Assembly (NCBI RefSeq): GCF_000721175.1 | Contig: NZ_JOEZ01000042.1 | Location: 1-64,000 of the forward strand | Length of the DNA: 64,000 nucleotides | Direction: 5' to 3' | From: Streptomyces anulatus | Lineage (GTDB): Bacteria; Actinomycetota; Actinomycetes; Streptomycetales; Streptomycetaceae | Part shown: positions 50,046 to 60,168 of the stretch, in pieces | Numbering within the stretch: position 1 is the stretch's first letter | How the letters are laid out: the number at the start of each line of letters is the position of its first letter | Made by a program: the position numbers and the translations under genes | The notes under the pieces: generated by a model | The model's database searches: none | What the model saw: only the letters and a program-made list of their open reading frames with translations | What the model was told of the DNA's origin: nothing

Positions 50046-50622
50046 AGAGGTGCGGGAGGATCGACGGCATCAGGTCCTGGAAGGTGCGGCCGTTGGCCGG
50101 GTTCCCGAGGGCCGTCATCTGCCATCCGCTGCCCGCGCGGTGCACCTTCGCCATGATCTGGGCGGTGTACTGGCCGCCGCCGTCGAGCGTGTACCGGGCG
50201 AGCTCCTGGCCGTTGGTCTCGTCGACGATGCGGCAGAAGGCGTGTCGGACCTCCTGGAACGTCTGCCCGGTGAAGGAGTTCACCGTGAAGACGATCTGGT
50301 CGATGTGGACCGGAACGCGCTGGAGGTCGACGAGGATCGCCTCGTCGTCGCCGCCGGAGCCCGCGCCGCCGACCAGGTTGTCACCGGTGTGCTTGACCGA
50401 GCCGTCATCGCTGACGAGGTGACGGAAGAACACGACGTCGACCGGCTGCTTGTCGGCGAAGAGCACCGCCGAGGCGTCCAGGTCGACCTCGCGGGTGCGC
50501 GAGCCGAACAGGCCGCGGCGCGGAGCCGCCTGCCAGCCGAGCCCCATCCGTACCGCGGTCAGGGTCCCCCCGTCGCCCTTCTGCAGGCTGATGGCCTGAC
50601 CCTTGGTCATATTGACCGTCAC
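50044..50622 (-). CDS. terD: TerD-family stress protein
   Basis: 192 residues from GTG 50622 with GAGAGGGG just upstream. Complete TerD domain: VTVNMTKGQAISLQKGDGG at the start, acidic Ca-binding residues in GGDDEAILVDLQ, TLDGGGQYTAQIMAKVHR and the ending MPSILPHL. TerD proteins bind calcium and are linked to tellurite, oxidative and phage stress. The stop lies at the edge of a family B repeat but, unlike dapD, the C-terminus looks intact. Confidence 0.92.
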   Translation of the reverse strand: MTVNMTKGQAISLQKGDGGTLTAVRMGLGWQAAPRRGLFGSRTREVDLDASAVLFADKQPVDVVFFRHLVSDDGSVKHTGDNLVGGAGSGGDDEAILVDLQRVPVHIDQIVFTVNSFTGQTFQEVRHAFCRIVDETNGQELARYTLDGGGQYTAQIMAKVHRAGSGWQMTALGNPANGRTFQDLMPSILPHL

Positions 50623-50824
50623 GCGCTGTCCCCTCTCGGCATTGCCCCGCAACCATCCGTGTGCGGTTTCCCCGCACCCTACGCATTCCACCCCGGGCGG
50701 CAGCAGGCTCGGTCCGCTTTTGTGTCGGTCTTGCAACACACCCGGCGTGGCACGCCCGGTGCGGCGGACCCGGGTGCCGAGCCCGGTGCCGGAGACGGCG
50801 GCGAGGCCGGCCGCGGCGCCGGGA

Positions 50825-52954
50825 TCAGGCGAGGCCCGCCTCCTTCATCTGACGCAGTTCCTTCTTCAGTTCACCGACCTCGTCGCGCAGCCGGGCGGCC
50901 ACCTCGAACTGCAGGTCCGCCGCGGCGGCCCGCATCCGCTCGGTCATCTCCTCGATGATCCCGGCCAGTTCGGTCGCGGGCCGGTCACTGAGCACCGCGC
51001 CGGGCGAGGCCGCCCTGCCCTTCGCGCCGCCCTTGGCTGCCTTGCCGCCGAGCGCGGGCACCGGGGTCTTGGCCTCCTTGCCCTGTCGGTAGCCGGTGCC
51101 GAGGAGCTGCTCGGTGTCGACCTCCTCGCGGGCGATGGTCGCGACGATGTCGTTGATCTTCTTGCGCAGCGGCTGCGGGTCGAGGCCACGCTCGGTGTTG
51201 TAGGCGATCTGCTTCTCGCGGCGGCGGTTCGTCTCGTCGATCGCCTGCGCCATCGCCGGGGTGATCTTGTCGGCGTACATGTGGACCTGGCCGGAGACGT
51301 TACGGGCGGCGCGGCCGATGGTCTGGATGAGCGAGGTGCCGGAGCGCAGGAAGCCCTGCTTGTCGGCGTCGAGGATCGCCACGAGGGACACCTCGGGAAG
51401 GTCGAGGCCCTCGCGCAGGAGGTTGATGCCGACGAGCACGTCGTACTCGCCGGAGCGCAGCTCGCGCAGCAGCTCGATGCGGCGCAGGGTGTCGACGTCG
51501 CTGTGCAGGTAGCGGACCTGGATGCCGAGCTCCAGGAAGTAGTCGGTGAGGTCCTCCGACATCTTCTTGGTGAGCGTCGTGACCAGGACCCTCTCGTCGC
51601 GCTCGGTGCGCTTGCGGATCTCGTGGACCAGGTCGTCGATCTGGCCCTCGGTGGGCTTGACCACGACCTCGGGGTCGACGAGGCCGGTGGGACGGATGAT
51701 CTGCTCGACGAACCCGTCGCCGCGCGAGAGCTCGTACTTCCCCGGGGTGGCGGAGAGATACACCGTCTGGTCGGTCCGCTTCAGGAACTCCTCCCACTTC
51801 AGCGGCCGGTTGTCCATCGCGGACGGCAGCCGGAAGCCGTGGTCGACGAGGGTCCGCTTGCGAGAGGCGTCCCCCTCGTACATCGCGCCGATCTGCGGGA
51901 CCGTGACGTGGGACTCGTCCAGGACGAGGAGGAAGTCGTCCGGGAAGTAGTCGAGGAGGGTGTTGGGGGCGGTGCCGGGCGCACGGTCGTCGAAGTGCAT
52001 CGAGTAGTTCTCGACGCCGGAGCAGGTGCCGATCTGGCGGAGCATCTCGATGTCGTACGTGGTGCGCATGCGCAGCCGCTGGGCCTCCAGCATCTTGCCC
52101 TGCTTCTCCAGCTCGGCCAGGCGCTGCTCCAGCTCCCGCTCGATGCCGCCGACGGCCTTCTCCATGCGCTCGGGCCCGGCGACGTAGTGGCTGGCGGGGA
52201 AGACGTGGACCGTGGGGTCCTCGCTGATGATCTCGCCGGTCAGCGGGTGGAGCGTGGACAGGGCCTCGATCTCGTCGCCGAACATCTCGATGCGGACGGC
52301 GAGCTCCTCGTAGACCGGGAAGATCTCGATGGTGTCGCCCCGGACCCGGAAGGTGCCGCGGGTGAAGGCCAGGTCGTTGCGGCTGTACTGCATCTCGACG
52401 AAGCGGCGCAGCAGCTGGTCGCGGTCGATCTCCTCGCCGACCTTGAGCTGGACCATGCGGTCCACGTACTCCTGGGGCGTGCCGAGGCCGTAGATGCAGG
52501 AGACGGAGGCGACCACCACGACGTCGCGCCGGGTGAGCAGCGAGTTCGTCGCCGAGTGGCGCAGCCGTTCGACCTCCTCGTTGATGGAGGAGTCCTTCTC
52601 GATGTAGGTGTCCGACTGCGGGACGTACGCCTCGGGCTGGTAGTAGTCGTAGTACGAGACGAAATACTCCACCGCGTTGTTCGGGAGGAGCTCACGGAAC
52701 TCGTTGGCCAGCTGGGCTGCGAGGGTCTTGTTCGGTGCCATCACCAGGGTGGGGCGCTGCAGCTTCTCGATCATCCAGGCGGTGGTCGCCGACTTGCCGG
52801 TGCCGGTCGCGCCGAGCAGGACGACGTCCTTCTCATCTGCGCGGATACGCCGCTCCAGCTCGGCGATGGCCGCCGGCTGGTCACCGCTGGGCTGGTAGGG
52901 ACTGACGACCTCGAAGGGCGCCACCGAACGTTCGATCTTGGAAACGGGCCGCAT
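50825..52954 (-). CDS. uvrB: Excinuclease ABC subunit B
   Basis: 709 residues. Walker A GATGTGKS (48-55), the beta-hairpin region [20 protein letters not shown], helicase motifs [22 protein letters not shown] and QTIGRAARN, and the C-terminal UVR domain ([20 protein letters not shown]) that binds UvrC. A lysine/glycine-rich insert lies before the UVR domain. UvrB verifies damage and recruits UvrC. All three uvr genes lie within 15 kb. Confidence 0.97.
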   Translation of the reverse strand: MRPVSKIERSVAPFEVVSPYQPSGDQPAAIAELERRIRADEKDVVLLGATGTGKSATTAWMIEKLQRPTLVMAPNKTLAAQLANEFRELLPNNAVEYFVSYYDYYQPEAYVPQSDTYIEKDSSINEEVERLRHSATNSLLTRRDVVVVASVSCIYGLGTPQEYVDRMVQLKVGEEIDRDQLLRRFVEMQYSRNDLAFTRGTFRVRGDTIEIFPVYEELAVRIEMFGDEIEALSTLHPLTGEIISEDPTVHVFPASHYVAGPERMEKAVGGIERELEQRLAELEKQGKMLEAQRLRMRTTYDIEMLRQIGTCSGVENYSMHFDDRAPGTAPNTLLDYFPDDFLLVLDESHVTVPQIGAMYEGDASRKRTLVDHGFRLPSAMDNRPLKWEEFLKRTDQTVYLSATPGKYELSRGDGFVEQIIRPTGLVDPEVVVKPTEGQIDDLVHEIRKRTERDERVLVTTLTKKMSEDLTDYFLELGIQVRYLHSDVDTLRRIELLRELRSGEYDVLVGINLLREGLDLPEVSLVAILDADKQGFLRSGTSLIQTIGRAARNVSGQVHMYADKITPAMAQAIDETNRRREKQIAYNTERGLDPQPLRKKINDIVATIAREEVDTEQLLGTGYRQGKEAKTPVPALGGKAAKGGAKGRAASPGAVLSDRPATELAGIIEEMTERMRAAAADLQFEVAARLRDEVGELKKELRQMKEAGLA

Positions 52955-52993
52955 GCAACCACCGTACGGCTCGCCACTGACAACGGCCCCGGA

Positions 52994-53848
52994 TCACCAC
53001 CGACGACGGCCCCGGATCAGCGGTACCGGACCCCTCCCGCGCCTTCGCGGGCGGTTCTCCGCGGGTGCCCCCCCGGTCCGCGGGTCCGGGCCGGGTCCGC
53101 CCGTCACCGCCCTCGGGTCGAACATCAGCACCACCGCGGCGAGGAGCAGGAAACAGGCGGGGCCGGCCAGCATCGGGCCGATCATCTCGGTGGGCCGGTC
53201 GCCGGGCAGGACGTCGGCCAGGTCCGCCGGCAGGGTGGGCGGCAGGTGCAGGTGCACATCGAGCGCGGCCATGCCCGTGTAGTGCATCCCGGTCACCGCG
53301 ACGGCCATCAGGATGCTCGCGCCGAGGCCGGAGAGGGCTCCTCGGAGGGTGACGGTCGCCCACAGCGCGCCCGTGGCGGCGCACCCGGCGATCAGCACCG
53401 AGAGGACGACGAGGGGCGTGTCGTACGCGAACCGCGCGTCCATGCGCATGCCCGCCATCCCGAGATAGTGCATGGAGGCGATGCCGAGGCCGGTGATCGT
53501 GCCGCCCGTGATCAACGCCATGCGGGTCGCGCCCCGGTACCCGACAATGAAGATGCCGATGCCGACCATCACCACGGCCACGGCCAGGCCGGCGAAGGTG
53601 AGGGGCTTGTCGTAGGAGATCGGAGCCTCCTGGACGGTGAAGCCCGTCATCGCGACGAAGTGCATGGTCCACACCCCGGAGCCGATGGACAGCGAGCCCA
53701 GCGCCAGCCAGCCGGCCCGGTGGGAGCGTGCGGTGTGGAGGGACCGGGTGGTGCAGCGGAGCCCGAGGGCGGCTCCCAGGGCGGCCATGAGGAATGCCGC
53801 GACCGGAGTCACCAGGCCGTGGGTGAATCCGTCGATCGTTCCCTGCAT
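52994..53848 (-). CDS. MHYT-domain integral membrane sensor
   Basis: 284 residues from ATG 53848. Seven predicted helices with three MHYT-type motifs (MHFVAMTGF, MHYLGMAGM, MHYTGMAAL), whose Met and His residues have been proposed to bind copper and sense diatomic gases. No catalytic domain is attached; the last 45 residues are Arg/Pro-rich. It is divergent from the GDPD gene. Signalling output unknown. Confidence 0.9.
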   Translation of the reverse strand: MQGTIDGFTHGLVTPVAAFLMAALGAALGLRCTTRSLHTARSHRAGWLALGSLSIGSGVWTMHFVAMTGFTVQEAPISYDKPLTFAGLAVAVVMVGIGIFIVGYRGATRMALITGGTITGLGIASMHYLGMAGMRMDARFAYDTPLVVLSVLIAGCAATGALWATVTLRGALSGLGASILMAVAVTGMHYTGMAALDVHLHLPPTLPADLADVLPGDRPTEMIGPMLAGPACFLLLAAVVLMFDPRAVTGGPGPDPRTGGAPAENRPRRRGRGPVPLIRGRRRW

Positions 53849-54077
53849 ACGCGCACGCCCTTCGAGAAGGCCCGGGGTCGAGGAGGGTCCCCAAGGGGCG
53901 AGTCCCGGCGGGCAGACAAAGAAAGCCCATTTTATCGGCACGACCTCGTGCCCTGCTCCCGCGGTGGCCCCGGGACCGAAGGTTCCGTTCATTCCTCGGC
54001 CATCGCAGCCCCGCCGGGCGTTGGCGGGCCGCTGTCACTCTCTGCGTGTCCGCACACTCCCGACGTGAGGGGTCCCC

Positions 54078-54950
54078 GTGTTCGTCCGCACCGCAACCGC
54101 TTCCACCGCGGCCGCCGCCCTGCTCGGCGCCGGCGCCCTGCTCCCCGCCGACCGGCCCGAGGCTCCGGAGCGGCAGACGGCCCCGGTCGTCGTGGCCCAC
54201 CGGGGGGCATCGGGCTACGCGCCGGAGAACACCCTCGCCGCCGCCGACGCCGCGGACGCCCTCGGCATCGACTGGGTCGAGAACGACGTCCACCGCACCC
54301 GCGACGGCGAGCTCGTCGTGCTGCACGACACCAACCTGAAGCGCACGACGGACGTCGAGCAGGTCTTCCCCGACCGGGCGCCGTGGGCGGTCAAGGACTT
54401 CACCGCGGCGGAGCTGGCGAAGCTCGACGCGGGCAGCTGGTTCGGAACGCAGTTCACCGGGGCCCGGGTGCCGACGCTCACCCAGTTCCTGCACCGCCTG
54501 GAGCGCAACCGGCAGAAGCTGCTCCTGGAGATCAAGAGCCCGGCGACCTACCCGGGCATCGAGCGGGACATCATCCGGGTGCTGGGGCGGTCGGGGTGGC
54601 TGGACCGCTCCCACGTGCGGAACCGGCTGGTCATCCAGAGCTTCGGCGCCGAAAGCGTGAAGAAGGTGCACGCCCTGCGCCCCGACATCACGACCGGCTT
54701 CCTGGGCACCCCGGCGGTGGCCGACCTGCCCTCGTACGCGGCGTTCACCGATCAGATCAACCCCTCGTACGCGACGATCGGCGCCGACTACGTGGCGGCC
54801 GTCCACCGGCTCAAGGGCCCGCACGGCAAGCGGCTGCGGGTGAACACGTGGACGGTCAACAAGGCGGCGGACGCGGTGAAGGCCCGTGACTACGGGGTCG
54901 ACGGCATCATCACCAACTTCCCCGACGTGGTGCGCGACGCGACGAGCTGA
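54078..54950 (+). CDS. Secreted glycerophosphodiester phosphodiesterase
   Basis: 290 residues from GTG with a GAGGGG site. An alanine-rich signal peptide (about 1-30) precedes a GDPD TIM barrel: catalytic HRGASGYAPENT, metal ligands in WVENDVHRTRDGELVVLHD and LLEIKS, then NTWTVN and DGIITNFPD. It hydrolyses glycerophosphodiesters to glycerol 3-phosphate and an alcohol outside the cell, useful under phosphate limitation. Confidence 0.9.
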   Translation: MFVRTATASTAAAALLGAGALLPADRPEAPERQTAPVVVAHRGASGYAPENTLAAADAADALGIDWVENDVHRTRDGELVVLHDTNLKRTTDVEQVFPDRAPWAVKDFTAAELAKLDAGSWFGTQFTGARVPTLTQFLHRLERNRQKLLLEIKSPATYPGIERDIIRVLGRSGWLDRSHVRNRLVIQSFGAESVKKVHALRPDITTGFLGTPAVADLPSYAAFTDQINPSYATIGADYVAAVHRLKGPHGKRLRVNTWTVNKAADAVKARDYGVDGIITNFPDVVRDATS

Positions 54951-55058
54951 CGCGGCGCACCGCGTCGTGTCGGCGGTCCCGTCGGTCTTCCGCCGGTGGG
55001 ACCGCCGCTGTCGCCGACGGGACCACCGCTGTCAGTGGCCGGTCGTACGGTGGTCGGC

Positions 55059-55616
55059 ATGAAGAACTACGGGACCGGCGGCGAGCCGGCTGTCGAGTGG
55101 ACCGTCGTGGACAGCGACATCGGCCCGCTGCTGCTCGCCGCGACCGGGGCGGGACTGGTGAGCGTGTCCTTCCACGCCCGTCCCGGCGTACGGGACGCGA
55201 TGCTCGACCGGTTGCGGGCCCGGTTCGGCACGGAGCCGGTGGAGGCGCCCGGCTCGGCGCGGCTCGCCGAGCCCATACGCAGGCTCGCGGCGTATTTCGC
55301 CGGCGAGCGGGAGGACTTCGACCTCGATCTGGACTGGTCGCTGACCGCGGGGTTCCACCGTGAGGTGCTCCGCGAGCTGGCGTCCGGGGTGCCCTACGGC
55401 ACGGTCGTCGGGTACGGGGAACTGGCCGCGCGGGTCGGCCGGCCGGAGGGGGCGCAGGCGGTGGGGGCGGCCATGGGGGCCAACCCGCTGCCGGTGGTGG
55501 TGCCGTGTCACCGGGTGGTGGAGAGCGACGGCGGCCTGGGCGGGTTCGGCGGCGGTCCGGAGACCAAGCGGCAGTTGCTGGCGCTGGAGGGGGTCCTGCC
55601 GCAGCCGCTGTTCTAG
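55059..55616 (+). CDS. ogt: Methylated-DNA--cysteine S-methyltransferase
   Basis: 185 residues. N-terminal RNase H-like part, then the DNA-binding wing VPYGTVVGYGELAARVGRP and the active-site PCHRVV with acceptor C150, then GGFGGGPETKRQLLALE. It repairs O6-methylguanine by irreversible methyl transfer to itself. TACGGT lies seven bases before the ATG, compatible with leaderless transcription. Convenient neighbour of the uvr genes but not in one operon with them. Confidence 0.92.
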   Translation: MKNYGTGGEPAVEWTVVDSDIGPLLLAATGAGLVSVSFHARPGVRDAMLDRLRARFGTEPVEAPGSARLAEPIRRLAAYFAGEREDFDLDLDWSLTAGFHREVLRELASGVPYGTVVGYGELAARVGRPEGAQAVGAAMGANPLPVVVPCHRVVESDGGLGGFGGGPETKRQLLALEGVLPQPLF

Positions 55617-55718
55617 GGAAGGGCCGGACACCTCCCCGGAGCGTCCGGTCGGACATCGCCGGAGTCCGTTCACCCGCCCGGGTGAACGGCGGCCGCCGAG
55701 CGGTGGCACACTGCGCCG

Positions 55719-56993
55719 GTGACGACCCCTCTCCCCTCCCCTCAGGTCACGGCCGCCGGGCTGCCCGCTCTTCAGCGCCGGACGTCGGCCGTGCTCATCG
55801 TCAGCCAGATACTCGGCGGCCTCGGTGTGGCCGTCGGCATCGCCCTGGCCCCGATACTGGCCGCCGAGGTGAGCGGTTCCGAGGCGCTGTCCGGGCTGGC
55901 GCCGACCGCGTCCGTCGTCGGCACGGCGCTGCTGTCGCTGCCGCTGGCCGCCCTGATGACCTCCCGGGGCCGCCGGTCCGGCCTGGTGCTCGCCTATCTG
56001 ATCGGTGCGCTGGGCGGTGGCCTGGTGGTCCTCGCCACGATGCTGCCCAGCTTCCCGCTGCTGCTGCTCGGCATGGCCGCGTTCGGCGCGGGGTCCCTGG
56101 CCGGTCTCCAGGCCCGGTTCGCGGCGGCCGACCTGGTGGGGCCGGAGCGGCGGGCGCGGGCGATCTCCACCGTCGTCTGGGCCACCACGATCGGCTCGGT
56201 GCTGGGCCCCAACATCTCGGCCCCGGCGAGCCGGCTGTTCCGCGGTACGCGGGTGCCCGAGGCGGCCGGGCCGTATCTGTGCTCGGCCGCCGTTTTCCTG
56301 CTCGCCGGGCTCGTCGTGGCGCTCGCGCTGCGCCCGGATCCGCTTCTCACCGCCCGCTCCCTGATCCCGGAGGGCCCGGCGGGGCCGCCGAAGCGATCCC
56401 TGCGCGCCGGGATCGAGGCGGTCCGGGAGTCGCCGATGGCGCGGCTGGCCCTGGTGACGGTCACCGTGTCGCACACCGCCATGGTGTCGATCATGGTCAT
56501 GACCCCGGTCGACCTGGGCCGGCACGGCGCCGGTCTCCAGCTGATCGGGCTCGTCATCAGCGGACACATCGCGGGCATGTACGCGTTCTCGCCGGTGATG
56601 GGATGGCTGGCCGACCGGTTCGGCCGACTGGCCGTGATCGGCCTGGCCGTCGGACTGCTGAGCTTCGCCGCGCTGCTCGCGGGCACCGCCGGTCCCCGGC
56701 ACGGGCAGACCGCCTTGGGCCTGTTCGTGCTGGGCCTCGGCTGGTCGGCGGGGATGATCGCCGGCTCGGCGCTGCTCACCGACGCGGTGCCGCAGTCCGC
56801 CCAGGCGGCGGTGCAGGGGCTGTCGGACCTGACGATGAACGCGGCGGCGGGCGTCGGCGGGGCGGCGGCCGGGGTGATCGTCGCCCAGTGGGGGTACGGC
56901 CCCCTGAACGCGATCGGTGCCGCTCTGCTGCTGCCGGTGGCCGCGCTCGCCCTGCGCCGGGGCCTGCGGCGGCCGGGCCCGGTCAGCGGCTGA
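55719..56993 (+). CDS. Major facilitator superfamily transporter
   Basis: 424 residues from GTG, about 12 membrane helices. The inter-domain pattern GWLADRFGRLAVIG in helices 8-9 is the MFS motif A. Similar to drug/H+ antiporters with an SMR-unrelated fold. CACACT six bases before the GTG may be a -10 box. Substrate unknown. Not coupled to either neighbour. Confidence 0.88.
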   Translation: MTTPLPSPQVTAAGLPALQRRTSAVLIVSQILGGLGVAVGIALAPILAAEVSGSEALSGLAPTASVVGTALLSLPLAALMTSRGRRSGLVLAYLIGALGGGLVVLATMLPSFPLLLLGMAAFGAGSLAGLQARFAAADLVGPERRARAISTVVWATTIGSVLGPNISAPASRLFRGTRVPEAAGPYLCSAAVFLLAGLVVALALRPDPLLTARSLIPEGPAGPPKRSLRAGIEAVRESPMARLALVTVTVSHTAMVSIMVMTPVDLGRHGAGLQLIGLVISGHIAGMYAFSPVMGWLADRFGRLAVIGLAVGLLSFAALLAGTAGPRHGQTALGLFVLGLGWSAGMIAGSALLTDAVPQSAQAAVQGLSDLTMNAAAGVGGAAAGVIVAQWGYGPLNAIGAALLLPVAALALRRGLRRPGPVSG

Positions 56994-57056
56994 CCCGCCG
57001 CCGGACCGCCCCCGCGGCAGACTTCACAGAGCCAGAACCAGAACCAGCAACAGCCG

Positions 57057-57419
57057 TCAGAGGCTGATGTGGTACGCCTTGCGGAGCGTCTCGTGAACGG
57101 TCCAGGTCGTCCTGTCGCCCTCGCGCAGGACGCAGGCGTCCCCCGGGCCGATCTCCAGCGTCGCCCCGCCCTCGACCGCGACCGTCGCCCGGCCGCTGAC
57201 GACCACGAACAGCTCGTTCGCCTCGGTGTCGGTGACCTCGCCGGGCGTGATCTGCCAGATCCCCCGGATCTGCTTGCCGTCGGCCGATTCCCACAGCACC
57301 TTGCCCGTCACCACGGGGTCGCCCGAGACGATCTGCGCCGGATCGAGGGGTTCCGGAACGAGCTCGGCGTCCGGGATGTGTACGGCGAAGGAGGCGGGGA
57401 CCTGGTCGTTTGTCGTCAT
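57057..57419 (-). CDS. Cupin-domain protein
   Basis: 120 residues. Single cupin barrel of the DUF861/EutQ type: GIWQITPGEVTDTEANELFVV as motif 1 and GDACVLREGDRTTWTVHETL as motif 2, with few metal histidines, as usual in this subgroup (ureidoglycolate-hydrolase-like). Function not assignable. Confidence 0.8.
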   Translation of the reverse strand: MTTNDQVPASFAVHIPDAELVPEPLDPAQIVSGDPVVTGKVLWESADGKQIRGIWQITPGEVTDTEANELFVVVSGRATVAVEGGATLEIGPGDACVLREGDRTTWTVHETLRKAYHISL

Positions 57420-57523
57420 GGCCGGTCACCTTAGCGACCGCTTCCGGCCACACCGCGGCCAGGACCCACCACAGGAGGTCCGTCCGTGGTTTGCGCCCCT
57501 CCCGCCCGCGACAGGGATGGGGC

Positions 57524-58459
57524 ATGCCTCAGAAATCACCGGAACCCTACGAGCCCGTGCTCCCGTCGGAGGTGCGCGCCGCCCTGAGCGCCGGACTGCC
57601 TGTCGTGGCGCTGGAGTCGACGATCATCGCGCACGGTCTGCCGCGCCCACGCAACCTGGCCGTGGCCCTGGAACTGGAGGGGCTCGTCCGGTCCGCCGGC
57701 GCTGTTCCGGCGACCGTCGCCGTTCTGGACGGGCGGGCCCATGTCGGCCTGAGCACGGAGCAGTTGGAGCGGGTAGCCGGTGATCAGGCGGTACGCAAGC
57801 TGGGGCACCGCGATCTGGCTCCGGCGCTCGCCTCCGGGGCGAGCGGGGCGACGACGGTGTCCGCGACGGCGTTCCTGGCGGCGCGGGCGGGCGTCGGCGT
57901 CTTCGCGACGGGCGGGCTGGGCGGCGTACACCGGGGATGGACCGACGACCAGGACGAGTCGGCCGATCTGCGGCTGCTCGCCCGCACCGGGATCACCGTG
58001 GTCTGCGCGGGGGTGAAGTCGATCCTCGACGTCCCGGCGACCCTCCAGCGGCTGGAGACCCTCGGCGTCGGCATCGTCGGCTACGGCACGGAGCTCTTCC
58101 CCGGCTTCTACCTGAGCAGCTCCGGCGAACCCGTCGACTGGACGGTGCACAGCCCCGAGGAGGTGGTGGAGGTGATCCGGGCGAAGGAGGCGCTGGGCGG
58201 CCCGGCGGCCGCGCTGATCGTCGCCAACCCCGTACCGGAGCGGGATCAGTTGGATCCGGCGCTGCACGACCGGGTGCTGGCGGAGGCGCTGGAGGTGTGC
58301 CGGGAGCGGGGCATCTCGGGGCAGGGCGTCACGCCGTTCCTGCTGGACCGGCTGATGCGGCGGACCGAGGGCGCGTCGCTGGAGGCGAACCTCGCGGCCG
58401 TACGCGGAAACGTGGCGCTGGCGGCGCGGATCGCCGTCGCGGCGGCGGGTGCCCGGTGA
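57524..58459 (+). CDS. psuG: Pseudouridine-5'-phosphate glycosidase
   Basis: 311 residues. Family landmarks VALESTIIAHGLPRPRNL, KLGHRDLAPAL with the catalytic lysine, GASGATTVSATAFLA, FATGGLGGVHRG and CAGVKSILDVPATLQRLETL in outline. It cleaves the C-C glycosidic bond of pseudouridine 5'-phosphate to uracil and ribose 5-phosphate. The stop overlaps the kinase GTG (GTGA), matching the known psuK-psuG pairing. Confidence 0.94.
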   Translation: MPQKSPEPYEPVLPSEVRAALSAGLPVVALESTIIAHGLPRPRNLAVALELEGLVRSAGAVPATVAVLDGRAHVGLSTEQLERVAGDQAVRKLGHRDLAPALASGASGATTVSATAFLAARAGVGVFATGGLGGVHRGWTDDQDESADLRLLARTGITVVCAGVKSILDVPATLQRLETLGVGIVGYGTELFPGFYLSSSGEPVDWTVHSPEEVVEVIRAKEALGGPAAALIVANPVPERDQLDPALHDRVLAEALEVCRERGISGQGVTPFLLDRLMRRTEGASLEANLAAVRGNVALAARIAVAAAGAR

Positions 58460-59370
58460 GTGGTCCTGCGGCGGGCGGCGGGCTGTTGGTGGTGGGGGAC
58501 GTGGTCACGGACGTGGTGGCGCGTCATGGACCGGCGCTCGCGCACGGTACGGACACGGCGGCCCGGATCCGCACCCTGCCGGGCGGCGCGGGGGCCAATG
58601 TCGCCTGCTGGGCGGTGCGTTCGGGCTGCCCGGACGCCCGGCTGCTGGCCAGGGCGGGGGCGGAGTCCGCCGACTGGCACCGTCAGGCGCTGGAGCGGGC
58701 GGGGGTGCGGGCGTTCCTCGCGGTGGACGACGCGTTTCCGACGGCGACCGTCATCGCCCTGGTCGACGCGGCGGCCGAGCGCACCTTCCTGACGGACGGC
58801 GGGGCGGTGCTGCGGCTCGCCGCCGAGGACTTCGCGCCCTCGATGCTCGACGGTGCCGGGCGGCTGCATCTGTCCGGCTACCTCCTGTTCGCCGCGACGA
58901 GCCGGGCCGCCGCGCTCCTCGCCCTGCGCACCGCCGTGGAGCGGGGCGTTCCGGTGAGCGTGGATCCGGCGTCGGCCGGGTTCCTCGGCGAGCTGGGGCC
59001 GAAGCGGTTCCTGGAGTTCGCGGAGGGGGCGGAGCTGCTGCTGCCGAACGCGGACGAGGCCCGGCTCCTCACCGGGCTGCCCGGGCCGGAACCGGCGGCG
59101 GCCGCGTTGAGCCGGTGGTTCCCGCGCGTCGTCGTCACCCTGGGCGCGCGGGGAGCCGTGGTGGCCGCCGGGGGCGAGGTCGTCGGCCGCGTCCCCGCCC
59201 CTCCGGTGCGCGAGCCGGTCGACTCGACGGGGGCGGGCGACGCGTTCACCGGCGGGTTCCTCGCGGCGCTGCTGGCCGGGGCGGACGACCTGGCCGCGGC
59301 CGCCCAGGGCTGCCGGGCGGGGGCGGAGGCCGTGGCCACGGTGGGCGGGCGGCCGCCGCCCGGCAGGTGA
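58456..59370 (+). CDS. psuK: PfkB-family carbohydrate kinase, probable pseudouridine kinase
   Basis: 304 residues from GTG overlapping the psuG stop. Ribokinase-fold motifs: VVGDVVTDVV, GGAGANVACW at the N-terminus and the anion-hole DSTGAGDAFTGGFLAAL near the C-terminus. Pseudouridine kinase would make the substrate of PsuG; the coupling supports that role, while sequence alone would allow another nucleoside or sugar. Confidence 0.85.
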   Translation: MSGPAAGGGLLVVGDVVTDVVARHGPALAHGTDTAARIRTLPGGAGANVACWAVRSGCPDARLLARAGAESADWHRQALERAGVRAFLAVDDAFPTATVIALVDAAAERTFLTDGGAVLRLAAEDFAPSMLDGAGRLHLSGYLLFAATSRAAALLALRTAVERGVPVSVDPASAGFLGELGPKRFLEFAEGAELLLPNADEARLLTGLPGPEPAAAALSRWFPRVVVTLGARGAVVAAGGEVVGRVPAPPVREPVDSTGAGDAFTGGFLAALLAGADDLAAAAQGCRAGAEAVATVGGRPPPGR

Positions 59371-59473
59371 CGTCGGGCCACGCCCGTCGGCCGCGGGGCC
59401 GCACCGCGCGTCCGGTGACGACCGGTGACGCGCCGCCCGCCCGGTGATGAGGGGTGCGGCGCCCGTGCGCGGT

Positions 59474-60121
59474 TCACCCGCTCCCAGGCAGCCCCGACCA
59501 GGCCGGGTGCGAGGGGTCGTCCGCCCGGACCACCACGTCCGCCCGCTCCGTGGGCGACACCTCGTCCTCGTACCGGACGAAGGCGGGCAGGGTCCAGCGT
59601 TCCGACTCTTCCGTACGCCGTCGCAACGCCCCCGGGGACAGCCGCAGATGGACGCTCAGCGCGAACGGGAACCAGTGCCCCAGCAGGAACGGGCCGTGCA
59701 CGACGACGACCCCGCCCTCGGGCAGCGAGTGGTACGGGGTGCGGGTCGCCCGGTCGGTCACCGGGTCCCACAGATCGGGCAGCACCCGGCCGGAGCCGCC
59801 CGCCTCCAGCGGCCGGAACACCTCGCGCCACAGCGCCCCGGTGTCGAACCAGCTGTCGGCGTACGCGTCCGGGTCCCGCTTCCCGTACTCGAAGCGCAGA
59901 CTCGCCGGGCGCAGGAAGCCCTCGGTGGAGACCACGAGGACCGAGCGGCCGAGCAGCCGCAGCTCCTGGGCGAGGCGCTCGGCCGTCTCGCCGGTGCGGG
60001 CGGCCGGGGCGCCGTCGATGCCGAACGCGAGCCAGGGCCCGCCGTCGGCGGCGGACAGCCCGTCGCCGTACCTGGCCAGTTCGCCGGCCAGCCGTTGCCA
60101 GGTGATCGCTTCGAGTCGCAC
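59474..60121 (-). CDS. Uridine kinase-like P-loop protein with degenerate Walker A
   Basis: 215 residues from GTG. The fold order resembles actinobacterial uridine-kinase-like proteins (AFGIDGA..., LVVSTEGFLRPASLRFEYGK, DSWFDTGALWREVF, VVVHGPFLLG). The expected GAxxGGKS/T loop reads GIDGAPAARTGETAE, lacking the lysine, so phosphate binding may be lost or altered. Convergent with psuK. Also labelled uridine kinase in related genomes by recollection. Confidence 0.6.
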   Translation of the reverse strand: MRLEAITWQRLAGELARYGDGLSAADGGPWLAFGIDGAPAARTGETAERLAQELRLLGRSVLVVSTEGFLRPASLRFEYGKRDPDAYADSWFDTGALWREVFRPLEAGGSGRVLPDLWDPVTDRATRTPYHSLPEGGVVVVHGPFLLGHWFPFALSVHLRLSPGALRRRTEESERWTLPAFVRYEDEVSPTERADVVVRADDPSHPAWSGLPGSG

Positions 60122-60168
60122 GGCTCCATCATCGCCGGACCGGCGGGCGGGCGCTTTTGTGCGGGGGT

